A stretch of DNA of 64,000 nt, taken from positions 62,001 through 126,000 of the forward strand of contig NZ_JAAAWP010000008.1 of the NCBI RefSeq assembly GCF_010500915.1, written 5' to 3'. The notes beneath the pieces are model-generated. The model saw only the letters and a list, made by a program, of their open reading frames with translations, was not told the DNA's origin and ran no database searches. A program made the position numbers and the translations under genes. Positions 39,400-50,179 of this stretch are shown one piece after another (the stretch's first letter is position 1; every line of letters begins with the position of its first letter). This DNA comes from Alteromonas hispanica (GTDB taxonomy: Bacteria; Pseudomonadota; Gammaproteobacteria; Enterobacterales; Alteromonadaceae).

Positions 39400-40790
39400 T
39401 GTTAGCCTCTACAAAACTCAGTCAGCTTTTTGCGGCTCGTCACGACAGCCCGAAGCAACCTAAGCATCCATACGATGCCACCCTTGTGCTTATAGCCCTT
39501 GCACTGTTAAGCATTGGAGTGGTGATTGTAACCTCTGCATCCATGCCCGTAGCAGACAGACTGCACGGCAATCCTTTTTACTTTGCTATTCGCCACGGCA
39601 TTTACATAGTGGGCGCTATACTCGCAGCAATTGTTGTGCTGCAACTGCCCATGCAGTTTTGGCGGGTGACTAATCCGTATTTGCTTTTCGCCGCCATTGG
39701 GTTGTTAGTTGCGGTGCTTCTAGTTGGGCGCACAGTTAACGGCAGTACACGATGGCTTGCGATTGGGCCTATCACTATTCAGGCCGCTGAACCTGCCAAG
39801 CTCTTTTTCTTTGCGTATTTAGCTGGGTATTTAGTTCGTCGTTATGAAGAGGTTACCGAAAATTTAAAAGGCTTTATAAAGCCGTTAGGCGTTTTCTTTG
39901 TGCTAGCGCTGTTGCTACTGCTGCAGCCAGATTTGGGGACTGTGGTTGTGATGTTTGCTACCACTATTGGTCTGCTATTCTTAGCCGGCGCAAGACTCTG
40001 GCAGTTTTTTGCGCTTGTCTTTGTGGGGTTAATGGCTGTAGTTGCCCTTATCGTATTTGAGGAGTACCGCTTAAAGCGGGTTACCTCGTTCCTAGACCCT
40101 TGGGCCGACCCGTTTGGTGCCGGCTATCAGCTAACTCAGTCGTTAATGGCATATGGCCGCGGAAATTGGTTTGGGCAGGGCTTAGGCAACAGTTTGCAAA
40201 AGTTAGAGTTCCTGCCCGAGGCTCACACCGACTTTGTTATGGCCATATTAGCCGAAGAATTAGGATTTGTTGGTGTGCTTGCTGTTTTAGGGCTTATTCT
40301 CTGGATGGTGATAAAAGCCCTTCATATTGGCAATCACGCACTTGAAAGAGGACGCGCGTTCGATGGTTTCTTGGCTTACAGCATTGGCATCTGGTTTAGC
40401 TTTCAAACAGCCGTAAATATCGGCGCTAGCGCTGGCGTGCTTCCAACCAAAGGGCTGACATTACCTCTAGTTAGTTATGGTGGATCTTCTCTTATTATTA
40501 TGGCAGCTGCAGTGGCTATTTTATTGCGCATAGATTTTGAATTACGTGTTGATGGTGTTCAGGCGTTAGATCGGGGTGAGAAAAGAAAGTCTAAGGCTGC
40601 CGTAAAACCGGCAAAGGAGTCAGAACAAGCCACGGTGGCAGGTGGTACCAAATCGAAACAAAAAGACACCAAGGTAGATATCGCCAAGGTAGACAAAGCC
40701 AAGGTAGAAAACGCCAAGCCCGAAGATGAGGGTAAAGCAGGCATAAAAGCAATTTTAGCTCGCGTTGCCGAGGAGGCCGATAATGACTAA
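39396..40790 (+). CDS. ftsW: Septal peptidoglycan polymerase FtsW
   Basis: 464 residues. A SEDS-family core of about ten membrane helices (about residues 25-390) with the catalytic-Asp region [18 protein letters not shown], the [16 protein letters not shown] loop and [14 protein letters not shown]. Beyond residue 395 it has an extra cytoplasmic tail of about 65 residues, Lys/Ala/Asp-rich with 5-residue repeats ([15 protein letters not shown]) that E. coli FtsW lacks. It polymerises lipid II with FtsI. Overlaps murG by 8 bp. Confidence 0.95.
   Translation: MMLASTKLSQLFAARHDSPKQPKHPYDATLVLIALALLSIGVVIVTSASMPVADRLHGNPFYFAIRHGIYIVGAILAAIVVLQLPMQFWRVTNPYLLFAAIGLLVAVLLVGRTVNGSTRWLAIGPITIQAAEPAKLFFFAYLAGYLVRRYEEVTENLKGFIKPLGVFFVLALLLLLQPDLGTVVVMFATTIGLLFLAGARLWQFFALVFVGLMAVVALIVFEEYRLKRVTSFLDPWADPFGAGYQLTQSLMAYGRGNWFGQGLGNSLQKLEFLPEAHTDFVMAILAEELGFVGVLAVLGLILWMVIKALHIGNHALERGRAFDGFLAYSIGIWFSFQTAVNIGASAGVLPTKGLTLPLVSYGGSSLIIMAAAVAILLRIDFELRVDGVQALDRGEKRKSKAAVKPAKESEQATVAGGTKSKQKDTKVDIAKVDKAKVENAKPEDEGKAGIKAILARVAEEADND
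40671..40730 (+). repeat. 15-bp in-frame tandem repeat in the ftsW tail
   Basis: AAGGTAGATATCGCC, AAGGTAGACAAAGCC and AAGGTAGAAAACGCC are consecutive at 40671-40715, with a decayed fourth unit to 40730. Each encodes a 5-residue step of the tail. Confidence 0.9.
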
Positions 40791-41916
40791 GCGCTGTCTT
40801 ATTATGGCTGGCGGAACCGGCGGGCATGTGTTTCCAGGGCTGGCAGTAGCCAATGCACTTAGAGATGAGGGATGGGATATTCAATGGCTTGGAACGCCTG
40901 AGCGTATGGAAGCCCAAGTAGTGCCTAAATACGATTTTCCTATTCACTTTATTCCTGTTAAGGGCTTACGTGGTAAGGGATTAGGTGCGCGTATAAAAGG
41001 AGCGTTTGCGCTTGTAAAAAGCCTCCTGTCAGCCCGTCGAATTATAAGGCGCATAAACCCCGATGTTGTCGTTGGGTTTGGTGGTTATGCAAGTGGGCCG
41101 GGCGGTGTTGCGGCCAAGTCATTGGGTATTCCTGTGATCATCCACGAACAAAACGCTGCAGCCGGCATGACAAACAAACTTTTGAGCAAGATTGCACACA
41201 AAGTGTTGCTGGGCTTCGAAGATGCTAAAGCGCAATTTGTAAAAGTAAAAAACAAAGTTCATGTTGTTGGTAACCCCGTAAGGGACGACATTTGGGAAGT
41301 ACAGCAGAAGTCGCAGGAAAACAGCGGCGAGCAGTCTGCAGATAAAACGCTGAATATGCTTGTTGTCGGAGGAAGCCTTGGTGCTCAGGTACTTAACGAC
41401 GTCGTACCGCAAGTGTGTAGTGCGTTAAAGGGGCTTTCAATTCGCCACCAATGCGGAAAAGGAAATGCGAAAACCGTAGAGCAGACTTACGCAAACACAG
41501 GTTCTGTACACATTGATTCTGCACGCAGTGTTTCTAAGAGTGCCGATGTGGTTGTTAGCGATTTTATTGATGACATGGCAGCTGCTTACGAATGGGCAGA
41601 TTTTATCGTTTGTCGCGCCGGTGCGCTAACAGTGAGTGAGGTGGCTGCCGCGGGAAGAGCCGCTATTTTTGTGCCTTTGCCTCATGCGGTAGACGACCAT
41701 CAAACAAAAAATGCGCAGTCGCTAGTGAAGCACAATGCAGCAATAATGATTGCGCAATCAGTATTAAAAGAGAATTTAGGGCAATCAGTGCGTAATTGGA
41801 TTCAACATCCAAGCGACTGTTTGAAAATGGGAGAGCTTGCTCGTGAATGTGCAAGCCCCAATGCTACACAGAATGTTGTAAGCCACATTAAGTTAGTGGT
41901 AGGAGAAGGGGACTAA
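40783..41916 (+). CDS. murG: Lipid II synthase MurG
   Basis: 377 residues from the ATG at 40783 ([18 protein letters not shown]), with a GAGGAGG ribosome site at 40769-40775 inside ftsW. The open frame reaches back six codons but the motif start fits the family. GT-B glycosyltransferase with the [14 protein letters not shown] loop, [39 protein letters not shown] and [24 protein letters not shown]. It adds GlcNAc to lipid I on the inner membrane face. Confidence 0.97.
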   Translation: MTKRCLIMAGGTGGHVFPGLAVANALRDEGWDIQWLGTPERMEAQVVPKYDFPIHFIPVKGLRGKGLGARIKGAFALVKSLLSARRIIRRINPDVVVGFGGYASGPGGVAAKSLGIPVIIHEQNAAAGMTNKLLSKIAHKVLLGFEDAKAQFVKVKNKVHVVGNPVRDDIWEVQQKSQENSGEQSADKTLNMLVVGGSLGAQVLNDVVPQVCSALKGLSIRHQCGKGNAKTVEQTYANTGSVHIDSARSVSKSADVVVSDFIDDMAAAYEWADFIVCRAGALTVSEVAAAGRAAIFVPLPHAVDDHQTKNAQSLVKHNAAIMIAQSVLKENLGQSVRNWIQHPSDCLKMGELARECASPNATQNVVSHIKLVVGEGD

Positions 41917-43370
41917 TGGTTTTCAAAACCCCATTTGAAAGCCCGCAAATGCGTCGGGTAAAAAATATTTTCTTCATTGGTATCGGCGGTGCCGGTATGG
42001 GTGGGATCGCAGAAGTTTTACTGAACGAAGGGTACAAAATTTCTGGCTCGGATATCCAAGAAGGGCCTATGACGAAGCGTCTTAGTGAATTAGGCGTTGA
42101 CGTTAAAATTGGGCATAAAGCTGATAATGTACAAGGTATGGACGTGATAGTCGTTTCGAGTGCTATCAACGAACAGAATCCTGAAATAATAGTAGCGCGA
42201 GAGTCTCGCATTCCCATTATTCGTCGTGCTGAAATGCTGGCGGAGTTGATGCGTTTTCGTCACGGTATTGCCATTGCCGGTACCCACGGGAAAACCACTA
42301 CAACCAGTTTAATTTCGACGATTTTTGCTGAGGCAGAATACGACCCAACGTTTGTTATCGGTGGATTGCTAAACAGCGCGGGCACCAATGCTCGTTTGGG
42401 TAAAAGCCGTTATTTAATTGCTGAGGCCGATGAAAGTGATGCGTCATTTTTGCACCTTCAGCCTATGGTGTCTGTAGTCACCAATATTGAAGCTGACCAC
42501 ATGGGCACTTACGGCGGCGATTTCTCAAAAGTGAAAGACACCTTCGTAGACTTTTTATCTAATCTGCCGTTCTACGGACAAGCAATTATGTGCGGTGATG
42601 ATGCCAACATCCAAGAAATTCGCCCTCGTATTGGTCGAAGCATTCTCACCTATGGTTTTGAAGACCATAACGATTATCGCGCAGAAAACATTAAGCTGTC
42701 TTTTGGAAAGGCAAACTTTACAGTGCACCGCCCTGACAGCAAGCCGTTAGACATTACGCTTAATCTTACTGGGAATCACAATGTACTCAATGCGCTAGCT
42801 GCCATTGCAGTAGCGTCTGATGAGGGCATTGATGACGAGTCTATTGTGAGTGCCTTGGCTAATTTTGGTGGTATTGGGCGTCGTTTTGAGCAACTAGGAA
42901 CGTTCAACACCAGCAAAGGTGAAGTGTGCTTGGTAGATGATTACGGCCATCACCCTACAGAAGTAAAAGCGACCATTGCTGCTGCAAGAGCTAACTGGCC
43001 AGACAACCGCTTAGTGATGGTGTATCAGCCACATCGATACACGCGAACTCGAGACCTTTACGAGGACTTTGTTGAAGTGTTATCGAGTGTGGATGCGCTC
43101 TTACTGCTTGACGTTTATGCTGCGAGTGAGCAGCCCATTGAAGGAGCTGACAGCAAGTCGCTATGTCGTTCAATTCGCTTGCGAGGGCAAATTGAACCGG
43201 TTTATGTGGGAGATAAAGACGCATTGCCTGGAATATTGTCGAACATTTTACAAGATGGCGATATTGTGATGACTCAAGGTGCAGGTAATATTGGTCAAAT
43301 AGCCAAGTCGCTTGCGACCTGCGAGCTAGAACCCGCAAAGCTTGCACAACAAGGAGTTAACCATGTTTAA
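41916..43370 (+). CDS. murC: UDP-MurNAc:L-alanine ligase MurC
   Basis: 484 residues. [16 protein letters not shown] at the front, ATP loop [52 protein letters not shown] and [16 protein letters not shown]. It catalyses the first amino-acid addition to UDP-MurNAc. It starts within the murG stop codon (TAATG) and overlaps ddl by 8 bp. Confidence 0.97.
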   Translation: MVFKTPFESPQMRRVKNIFFIGIGGAGMGGIAEVLLNEGYKISGSDIQEGPMTKRLSELGVDVKIGHKADNVQGMDVIVVSSAINEQNPEIIVARESRIPIIRRAEMLAELMRFRHGIAIAGTHGKTTTTSLISTIFAEAEYDPTFVIGGLLNSAGTNARLGKSRYLIAEADESDASFLHLQPMVSVVTNIEADHMGTYGGDFSKVKDTFVDFLSNLPFYGQAIMCGDDANIQEIRPRIGRSILTYGFEDHNDYRAENIKLSFGKANFTVHRPDSKPLDITLNLTGNHNVLNALAAIAVASDEGIDDESIVSALANFGGIGRRFEQLGTFNTSKGEVCLVDDYGHHPTEVKATIAAARANWPDNRLVMVYQPHRYTRTRDLYEDFVEVLSSVDALLLLDVYAASEQPIEGADSKSLCRSIRLRGQIEPVYVGDKDALPGILSNILQDGDIVMTQGAGNIGQIAKSLATCELEPAKLAQQGVNHV

Positions 43371-44337
43371 GCCCTTGTTAACCACACATACTCCCGCAGA
43401 ATATGGAAAAGTTGCTGTGTTGCTTGGTGGTGACTCTGCAGAGCGTGCTGTATCGCTTAATTCTGGTAAAACCGTGCTCAATGCATTATTGCGCCAGGGA
43501 GTAGACGCATTTGCATTTGATCCTGCAGAGCGTCCACTTACTGATTTAATAGACTTAAACGTCGATCGCGCACTCATTATGTTACACGGTAGAGGCGGTG
43601 AAGATGGTACTATGCAGGGAGCGCTTCAACTGCTGAAAATTCCCTACACCGGAAGTCGTGTTTTAGGCTCTGCTTTGGCAATGGATAAGATTCATACTAA
43701 GCAAGTGTGGCAAAGTTTAGGACTGCCAACTGCAAAATATGAAATAGCTGACAAAAGGCGCTTTGAAGCTGGTAAGTGCAGCGCTATAATGGAAAAATTG
43801 GGAAATGAGGTCATGGTAAAACCGGCCCAGGAAGGCTCGAGTATTGGCATGGCAAAAGTGACAAGCGCTAAACAATTAGAAACAGCTGTGCAAGACGCCT
43901 TTCAGTACGATGACCAGGTATTGCTAGAACAGTATATAGACGGACCAGAGTTCACTGTTTCAGTGGTTCAGGGCCAAGCCTTACCGTCAATTCGTATGTC
44001 TACGCCTCACACTTTCTACGACTATGCTGCGAAATATCAGGATAATACTACCGAATACTTCTGCCCAAGCGGCTTGTCAGAGGCGCAAGAAGAGCAACTG
44101 GCTTCATTGGCGTCTCGTGCGTTTAACGCTATTTCAGGCAGCGGTTGGGGACGAGTAGATGTGATGCAGGATAACCAGCGCCAGTTTTATTTACTTGAGG
44201 CGAATACGGTGCCGGGTATGACTGAAAAAAGTTTGGTGCCTAAAGCTGCCAAAGTTGCCGGTGTAAGTTTTGATGAACTAGTACTCAGCATTCTATCAAC
44301 AAGCTTTAACACCGGGACAGAAAAGGTAGATGGGTAA
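43363..44337 (+). CDS. ddl: D-alanine:D-alanine ligase
   Basis: 324 residues from the ATG at 43363 (MFKPLLTTH), with AAGGAG upstream inside murC; the open frame starts 7 codons earlier without a good ribosome site. ATP-grasp ligase motifs: [60 protein letters not shown] and [15 protein letters not shown]. It makes the D-Ala-D-Ala used by MurF. I assign DdlB type from its position in the dcw cluster. Confidence 0.95.
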   Translation: MFKPLLTTHTPAEYGKVAVLLGGDSAERAVSLNSGKTVLNALLRQGVDAFAFDPAERPLTDLIDLNVDRALIMLHGRGGEDGTMQGALQLLKIPYTGSRVLGSALAMDKIHTKQVWQSLGLPTAKYEIADKRRFEAGKCSAIMEKLGNEVMVKPAQEGSSIGMAKVTSAKQLETAVQDAFQYDDQVLLEQYIDGPEFTVSVVQGQALPSIRMSTPHTFYDYAAKYQDNTTEYFCPSGLSEAQEEQLASLASRAFNAISGSGWGRVDVMQDNQRQFYLLEANTVPGMTEKSLVPKAAKVAGVSFDELVLSILSTSFNTGTEKVDG

Positions 44338-44400
44338 AATAGCGGTGCATAAGCGAAATATGAAAAAGTGTTTCGTTTATACAAAAGACACTTTGTAACT

Positions 44401-45204
44401 ATGGCAACAGCAGCTCGAAATACCCCTAGCGTTTCTGGTGAAACTGCTAGCGCTAGTAAAACTGCTAGCAGTAGGGCAGAAAAACGAAATAAGCGCACAA
44501 TGTGGACTGGCATTGCGTTTTTGTTGTTTGTTATTGCTGGGCTCGTTGTAGGTGCAATTAAGGCAAACCAGTATTTGCATGACGAACAGCAAATGCCGGT
44601 GCAGGTAATCGATTTCTCTGGTGAGTACCAGCATATCGATATTACCAAGCTAGAGAGGCTGATAAGAAAAGCACAGCCTGGAAGCTTCTTTGCGTTAGAC
44701 GTTAATGATGTGTTCGAATTGGTTGAGTCGCAGCCTTGGGTATACCGCGCTTCGGTGCGAAAAAAGTGGCCAAATACACTAAAGATTTATTTGGTAGAGC
44801 AGCAAGCTGTTGCAAAATGGAACGAAGATTTATTGCTCAATCCATATGGTGATACCTTCAATGACGAAGGGGTAGAAATGGAATTGCCGAGACTTTACGG
44901 TCCTGGTGGTAGTGAGAAAACCGCGTTAGAAGGCTTTAATAGCATGCACGCGTTGATGGCTACTACCAATATGGCTATTGATGAACTGTCGTTAAGCGAG
45001 AGATTTGCTTGGCAGGTACAGTTAGAGAACGGTATTAGATTGAATTTAGGGCGTCAGGACTTTATCGATAGACTACAGCGGTTTATTGATGTTTATCCGT
45101 TATTGGCGCAACAAGAGAAGGCCGTACGTTATGTCGACCTTCGCTATGACACGGGCGTTGCCGTTGGTTGGAACGACGACAATGCCACAAACAAAGAGAG
45201 TTAA
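44401..45204 (+). CDS. ftsQ: Cell division protein FtsQ
   Basis: 267 residues if started at the ATG 44401; an in-frame GTG at 44368 would add 11 residues. Neither start has a strong ribosome site. A cytoplasmic Ser/Thr/Ala-rich end is followed by one TM helix (MWTGIAFLLFVIAGLVVGAI), a POTRA domain (VQVIDFSGEYQHIDITKLERLI) and the beta domain ending RYVDLRYDTGVAVGW. It organises FtsB/FtsL in the divisome. It ends 7 bp before ftsA. Confidence 0.92.
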   Translation: MATAARNTPSVSGETASASKTASSRAEKRNKRTMWTGIAFLLFVIAGLVVGAIKANQYLHDEQQMPVQVIDFSGEYQHIDITKLERLIRKAQPGSFFALDVNDVFELVESQPWVYRASVRKKWPNTLKIYLVEQQAVAKWNEDLLLNPYGDTFNDEGVEMELPRLYGPGGSEKTALEGFNSMHALMATTNMAIDELSLSERFAWQVQLENGIRLNLGRQDFIDRLQRFIDVYPLLAQQEKAVRYVDLRYDTGVAVGWNDDNATNKES

Positions 45205-45211
45205 GGAAACC

Positions 45212-46441
45212 ATGTCAAAACCTGCTGAACGCAATTTGATTGTAGGACTAGATATCGGCACCAGCCAAGTGAAGGCCGTGGTGGGCGAAGTGCTAGATGA
45301 TGATCAAATCAGTATTGTTGGCGTGGGTACCCATGCATCAAAAGGCATGGATAAAGGCGGCGTCAACGATTTGAATTTGGTAGTGAAGTCGGTACAGCGC
45401 GCAGTAAATGAGATGGAACTGATGGCAGATTGCCGCGTTTCTTCTGTGTTTATGTCAATTTCTGGGCGCCATGTTAAATGCCAGAACGAAAACGGTATGG
45501 TGCCGATCAATAACCAAGAAGTTACACAAGAAGACGTAGATAATGTGATACATGCGGCGCGTAGTGTACCTATTGCTGCGGAAAGACGCTTGTTACATGT
45601 GCTACCACAAGAATTTACCATTGATGTACAAGAGGGAATTAAAAATCCGATTGGTATGTCAGGGGTTCGCATGGAAGCCGATGCACACATTATTACCTGT
45701 GCAGATGATATGGCTAAAAATATGGTGAAATGCGTTGAGCGCTGCGAGCTGAATGCCGATCAGCTTATTTTTTCCGCATTGGCCTCAAGTTACGCTGTGC
45801 TAACCGACGATGAGCGTGAATTAGGCGTATGTGTTGTCGATATTGGTGGCGGCACCATGGATATGGTTATTTACACAGATGGCGCAATTCGTCACACTGC
45901 TGTAATACCAGTAGCTGGCAATCAAATTACCAGTGATATAGCGAAAATTTTTAGAACGCCAATTAGCAATGCAGAGGAAATTAAAATTAATTATGCCTGT
46001 GCATTAAAAGATATGGTGAGTATGGAAGACAGTATTGAGGTACCTAGTGTAGGCGGTCGTCCTGCTAGGGTAATGTCTCGTCATACATTAGCTGAGGTTA
46101 TTGAACCTCGCTATCAAGAACTTTTTGAACTGGTACACGATGAAATTCGTGCCAGTGGTCTGGAAGAGCAAGTTGCTGCTGGTCTTGTGTTAACAGGAGG
46201 CACCGCCAAAATGGAAGGTGCAGTAGAGTTTGCTGAAGAGCTTTTTCAGATGCCCGTGCGTGTGGGCAAACCCATTGACGTAAAAGGCTTAGCTGAATAC
46301 GTTGACGATGCCGGCTTTGCAACGGTAGTGGGTTTACTGCAATACGGTAAAGCACAAAATGAAAATAAGAATTCCAGTACGCAGAAATCGAGTGAAAGCT
46401 TGTTTCACAGAGTGCAAAGCTGGTTTAAAGGTGAATTTTAA
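45212..46441 (+). CDS. ftsA: Cell division ATPase FtsA
   Basis: 409 residues from the ATG at 45212 (MSKPAERNLIVGLDIGTS; AAGGA ribosome site). Actin-fold protein with GLDIGTSQVKAVVG, CVVDIGGGTMDMVIY and LVLTGGTAKMEGAVEFA. The C-terminal amphipathic membrane-targeting helix is HRVQSWFKGEF. It tethers FtsZ to the membrane. ftsZ starts 105 bp downstream, a gap that may hold an extra ftsZ promoter. Confidence 0.96.
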   Translation: MSKPAERNLIVGLDIGTSQVKAVVGEVLDDDQISIVGVGTHASKGMDKGGVNDLNLVVKSVQRAVNEMELMADCRVSSVFMSISGRHVKCQNENGMVPINNQEVTQEDVDNVIHAARSVPIAAERRLLHVLPQEFTIDVQEGIKNPIGMSGVRMEADAHIITCADDMAKNMVKCVERCELNADQLIFSALASSYAVLTDDERELGVCVVDIGGGTMDMVIYTDGAIRHTAVIPVAGNQITSDIAKIFRTPISNAEEIKINYACALKDMVSMEDSIEVPSVGGRPARVMSRHTLAEVIEPRYQELFELVHDEIRASGLEEQVAAGLVLTGGTAKMEGAVEFAEELFQMPVRVGKPIDVKGLAEYVDDAGFATVVGLLQYGKAQNENKNSSTQKSSESLFHRVQSWFKGEF

Positions 46442-46546
46442 TTTTTAGGGGGCGCTATTGCTATGGCATTTAGGCTAGCAGGATGCAATAAGCCTTTGTA
46501 GATGACCTAGTGTAGTGTTTTAAAGACGTACAACCGGAGAGTAAGT

Positions 46547-47716
46547 ATGTTCGAATTAATGGATAGTCACGGCGAAGAAGCCGTAATCAAAGTCATCGGC
46601 GTAGGCGGTGGCGGCGGTAATGCTGTTGAGCACATGGTGTCTCAAAGCATTGAAGGCGTAGAGTTTATCGCGGTAAACACCGATGCACAGGTACTTCGTA
46701 GTTCAAATGCAGACATTACTCTGCAAATTGGCTCAAGTGTGACTAAAGGGTTGGGCGCAGGCGCCGATCCCAATATTGGTAGAGATGCTGCGCAAGAAGA
46801 CAGAGAAACTATTCGTCAAGCGTTAGACGGCGCCGACATGGTGTTTATCACTGCCGGAATGGGTGGTGGTACCGGGACAGGTGCTGCGCCCGAGGTGGCA
46901 AAAATTGCTCGTGAAATGGGTATTCTGACTGTTGCAGTGGTAACAAAACCGTTTCCTTTTGAAGGGAAGAAACGTACCTCTTTTGCAGAGCAGGGCATTG
47001 TTGAATTAGCTAATAACGTAGACTCGCTTATTACTATTCCTAACGAAAAACTGCTCAAAGTGATGGGGCCAGGTACGCCATTACTTCAAGCATTTAGTGC
47101 GGCAAACGACGTGTTACGCGGTGCGGTTCAAGGTATCGCTGAACTGATTACACGCCCTGGTTTGATCAATGTGGATTTCGCCGACGTAAGAACGGTTATG
47201 TCTGAAATGGGTAAAGCCATGATGGGCAGTGGCGCGGCAAGTGGTCCAGACCGCGCTGAAGAAGCTGCAGAATCAGCTATCGCCAGTCCACTGTTGGAAG
47301 ATATCGATTTGTCGGGTGCACGAGGTATTCTTGTTAACATTACGGCTGGCCCAGATTTCGCTATCGACGAGTTTGAAACAGTAGGTAACGCAGTAAAAGC
47401 GTTCGCTTCTGAAAACGCGACAGTGGTTGTTGGTACTGTTATTGATATGGAAATGACTGACGAGCTTCGTGTTACCGTTGTTGCAACGGGCATTGGCGCA
47501 GAGCGAAAGGCTGATATTTCTTTAGTAAGTACTGAGGGTTCACGTTTAACTCAGCCGGCTAAAGAATACGGAAGTAGCAACAACGCTGGTGAGTCGCGTT
47601 CTTCTGTTGGTGGTACCGAAGGTAACCAAGCATTAAAAGCAGAAGACAGCGCTCAGCCTGACAATGATTTGGAATATTTGGATATTCCTGCGTTTCTACG
47701 TAAACAGGCAGATTAA
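46547..47716 (+). CDS. ftsZ: Cell division GTPase FtsZ
   Basis: 389 residues. Nucleotide motif GGGTGTG at 106-112, T7 loop INVDFADVRTVM, and the conserved C-terminal peptide DIPAFLRKQAD that binds FtsA/ZipA, after a linker of about 50 residues. It polymerises into the Z-ring. A GGAG ribosome site precedes the ATG. It is the last division gene of the cluster; lpxC has its own promoter. Confidence 0.97.
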   Translation: MFELMDSHGEEAVIKVIGVGGGGGNAVEHMVSQSIEGVEFIAVNTDAQVLRSSNADITLQIGSSVTKGLGAGADPNIGRDAAQEDRETIRQALDGADMVFITAGMGGGTGTGAAPEVAKIAREMGILTVAVVTKPFPFEGKKRTSFAEQGIVELANNVDSLITIPNEKLLKVMGPGTPLLQAFSAANDVLRGAVQGIAELITRPGLINVDFADVRTVMSEMGKAMMGSGAASGPDRAEEAAESAIASPLLEDIDLSGARGILVNITAGPDFAIDEFETVGNAVKAFASENATVVVGTVIDMEMTDELRVTVVATGIGAERKADISLVSTEGSRLTQPAKEYGSSNNAGESRSSVGGTEGNQALKAEDSAQPDNDLEYLDIPAFLRKQAD

Positions 47717-47740
47717 CGTACTGCCTTGTTTTCTTGAAAA

Positions 47741-47810
47741 ACTGTAAAGGGCTTCGAGACACTGTGAAAGGCTGCGAACAACTGCGAATAATTGCGCGAA
47801 GTTGCAGGGA
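47741..47810. repeat. 10-bp imperfect tandem repeat, seven units, after ftsZ
   Basis: From 47741, ACTGTAAAGG, GCTTCGAGAC, ACTGTGAAAG, GCTGCGAACA, ACTGCGAATA, ATTGCGCGAA and GTTGCAGGGA follow with an exact 10-bp period and a common core near YTGCGAA. It begins 24 bp beyond the ftsZ stop codon. Confidence 0.85.
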
Positions 47811-47945
47811 ATTTTTTGTTCTGTTAGGGTCTTACGCATAGCAATTAGTTAAACACTGTGTATGCGTAGGTCAAATTAGGACCTGCATAGGCGCTAACAT
47901 AGATAGAGACAAACGCTGCGGGGAAACCCTGTATTTGTGTGTTTT

Positions 47946-47974
47946 TTGACATGTGAGTAATAACTCACTATAAT
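47946..47974 (+). promoter_or_regulatory. Consensus promoter of lpxC with palindromic spacer
   Basis: TTGACA at 47946-47951, a 17-bp spacer and TATAAT at 47969-47974, a perfect sigma-70 promoter 38 bp before the lpxC start. The spacer contains GTGAGT-AATA-ACTCAC (47953-47968), a perfect 6-base inverted repeat suited to a dimeric repressor. Confidence 0.88.
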
Positions 47975-48011
47975 TCGCGCCCGCTTTTTTAAAAGGTAAA
48001 AGCATAAGCAA

Positions 48012-48923
48012 ATGATTAGACAACGTACAATCAAGCAATCGGTTCAAGAAACTGGTATTGGTCTGCATAAAGGGGAAAAGGTCACGATGACTCTCCGGCC
48101 TGCGCCTGCGAACACGGGGATCGTGTTTAGGCGTGTTGACCTTAACCCACATGTTGATATTCCTTCTCGCGCTAATGCGGTAGGGAACACTATGCTGTGC
48201 ACGTGTTTAAATAACGAAGACGGTGTAACTATTCAGACCGTTGAACATCTTGCTTCTGCTCTTGCTGGCTTGGGTATTGACAATATTATTGTTGAAGTAG
48301 ACAGCAACGAATTGCCTATCATGGATGGAAGTGCAAGTCCGTTTGTATTTCTTCTTCAAACCGCTGGTATTGAAGAACTTAACGCACCAAAGCAGTTTAT
48401 TCGTATTAAAAAGCCTGTGCGTGTTGAAGACGAAGATAAGTGGGCCGAACTTGTGCCCTACGACGGTTTTCGCGTCGATTTTAAAATCGATTTCGATCAT
48501 CCTGTTATCAGTGAAACCCGCCAGCATATGGTGATGGATTTCGATTCGTGTTCATACGTTAATGAAGTGAGCCGTGCGCGTACGTTCGGTTTTATGCGAG
48601 ATTTAGAATACATGAATGCTAATAACCTTGCACTAGGTGGCAGCATGGAAAACGCAGTGGCGCTAGATGAATTTCGCGTTCTTAATCCCGAAGGTTTGCG
48701 TTACGATGACGAATTCCTAAAGCACAAGATCCTTGATGCAATCGGTGATCTGTACTTAGGTGGAAACAGCCTAATTGGTGAGCTTAGAGCTTACAAAACA
48801 GGGCATGGCCTAAACAACAAACTTCTTAACGCGTTACTTGCGCAGCAAGATTGTTGGGAATATGTGACTTACGACTCTCAAGAGTCTGCGCCAATTCGCT
48901 ACGCACAGCCCGTATTAGCATAA
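48012..48923 (+). CDS. lpxC: UDP-3-O-acyl-N-acetylglucosamine deacetylase
   Basis: 303 residues. Zinc enzyme of the committed lipid A step. [19 protein letters not shown] start, [17 protein letters not shown] (zinc His), [12 protein letters not shown], and [15 protein letters not shown] with the second zinc His and Asp. It is driven by a perfect consensus promoter and ended by a terminator, so it is transcribed apart from ftsZ. Confidence 0.97.
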   Translation: MIRQRTIKQSVQETGIGLHKGEKVTMTLRPAPANTGIVFRRVDLNPHVDIPSRANAVGNTMLCTCLNNEDGVTIQTVEHLASALAGLGIDNIIVEVDSNELPIMDGSASPFVFLLQTAGIEELNAPKQFIRIKKPVRVEDEDKWAELVPYDGFRVDFKIDFDHPVISETRQHMVMDFDSCSYVNEVSRARTFGFMRDLEYMNANNLALGGSMENAVALDEFRVLNPEGLRYDDEFLKHKILDAIGDLYLGGNSLIGELRAYKTGHGLNNKLLNALLAQQDCWEYVTYDSQESAPIRYAQPVLA

Positions 48924-48930
48924 TTTCAAA

Positions 48931-48957
48931 AAGCCGCCTTTATGGCGGTTTTTTTTC
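48931..48957 (+). terminator. Rho-independent terminator after lpxC
   Basis: CCGCC / GGCGG stem flanked by A and T runs (eight T downstream). Confidence 0.85.
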
Positions 48958-49112
48958 ACGTGGCAATCGTTCAAATAAATGATAAAGTAAGCCACTATTT
49001 TGTAGTACTTTCACCTCAACGCTCATAACGAAGCGACTAACAAAAAAGCGTTGGCGATATCGCTAAGCGCAAAGCAATGAAAAGAGTGTGAAACCCAAAT
49101 CCGTTACGTGGT

Positions 49113-49991
49113 ATGAAGTTAACAATTACACTAGCAGGTAAAAATACACGCTATCGGCACAGTGTCAGTGTTCGTACGCTTGTGAGCGCAACTGTGCTTA
49201 CTTCTATTTTTATGCTTGTGTCTAGTCGTTCAACAGAATCAGTTCCTGAAGATATTGCTCGTGTTCGTTTAGCGCAAACTCAGTTAGACGAATCCAAAGA
49301 CGATATTGAATCACTGAAGAAAGAAACCACAACGAAATTAAACGTTTTACTATCTCGCGTGGCTGAGCTCTCGGCTAAAGCTACCTTGCTCAATGAGCAG
49401 GGAAAGGAGATAGCAACAGAATTAGGTATGTCAGCGACTGACCTGGACGCTTTCGTACCGGTATCGATACCAGACAACACCCAAGACGACCCCATTCTTC
49501 ATGAGATAGCAAAGCTAGAGCAATCACTCGACTTGAAATCGCAACAGTTAGCTATGCTTGAAAATTTAGTACGGGGTCACCATATACAAGAGCAGAGTCG
49601 ATTATCTGGTCGTCCGATTGCGTCGGGGTGGTTGTCTTCTTATTACGGTATGCGTGCCGACCCGTTTACTGGCGAGCCTGCTATGCACAAAGGGCTGGAC
49701 TTTGCTGGGCAAGCGGGAATAGACGTAGTATCTACAGCGGCAGGTATTGTTACCTGGGCTGGCGAACGCTATGGCTATGGCCAACTTGTAGAAATTGATC
49801 ACGGAGATGGTTTTGTTACCCGTTATGGGCATAACGATACCTTATCTGTTTCGATAGGTGATGTGGTTACCAAAGGGCAACCTATCGCAAAAATGGGCAA
49901 TACCGGTCGCTCGACCGGGGCCCACGTTCACTACGAAGTAATAAGAAACGGAAAACAAGTCGATCCTCTGCCTTTTGTAAGAAAAAAGTAA
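49113..49991 (+). CDS. M23 family LytM-type peptidoglycan endopeptidase or activator
   Basis: 292 residues. One N-terminal TM helix (SVRTLVSATVLTSIFMLV), a coiled coil (about 48-95), a second helical segment, then a C-terminal M23 domain with MHKGLDFAG (zinc His and Asp), VEIDHGDGFVTRYGHND and HVHYEVIRNG (HxH). All zinc ligands appear present, so it may be an active D,D-endopeptidase. Located between lpxC and secA, as in related marine gammaproteobacteria. Confidence 0.9.
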   Translation: MKLTITLAGKNTRYRHSVSVRTLVSATVLTSIFMLVSSRSTESVPEDIARVRLAQTQLDESKDDIESLKKETTTKLNVLLSRVAELSAKATLLNEQGKEIATELGMSATDLDAFVPVSIPDNTQDDPILHEIAKLEQSLDLKSQQLAMLENLVRGHHIQEQSRLSGRPIASGWLSSYYGMRADPFTGEPAMHKGLDFAGQAGIDVVSTAAGIVTWAGERYGYGQLVEIDHGDGFVTRYGHNDTLSVSIGDVVTKGQPIAKMGNTGRSTGAHVHYEVIRNGKQVDPLPFVRKK

Positions 49992-50179
49992 GGTAGCAGC
50001 CAGGTTAGTAGGTTTTACACCTGCATCAAGGGTAGCAAGCAATGAAAACGCTGTTCGTTTTTGCGCGCTAGTTACATAAAAATCGCAAGGCATTGCCTGG
50101 TATTGGTATACGCCTTAATTATTTAATTTTGCTGTACTTTTGGTATAGCGTCTCGACAAGTAGTGGAATAAAAAAGCTA

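Noticed and set aside
49992..50179. Possible secM-like arrest peptide before secA
   Set aside because: No separate open frame with a ribosome site and an arrest-type ending; the only open frame is a 5' extension of secA.
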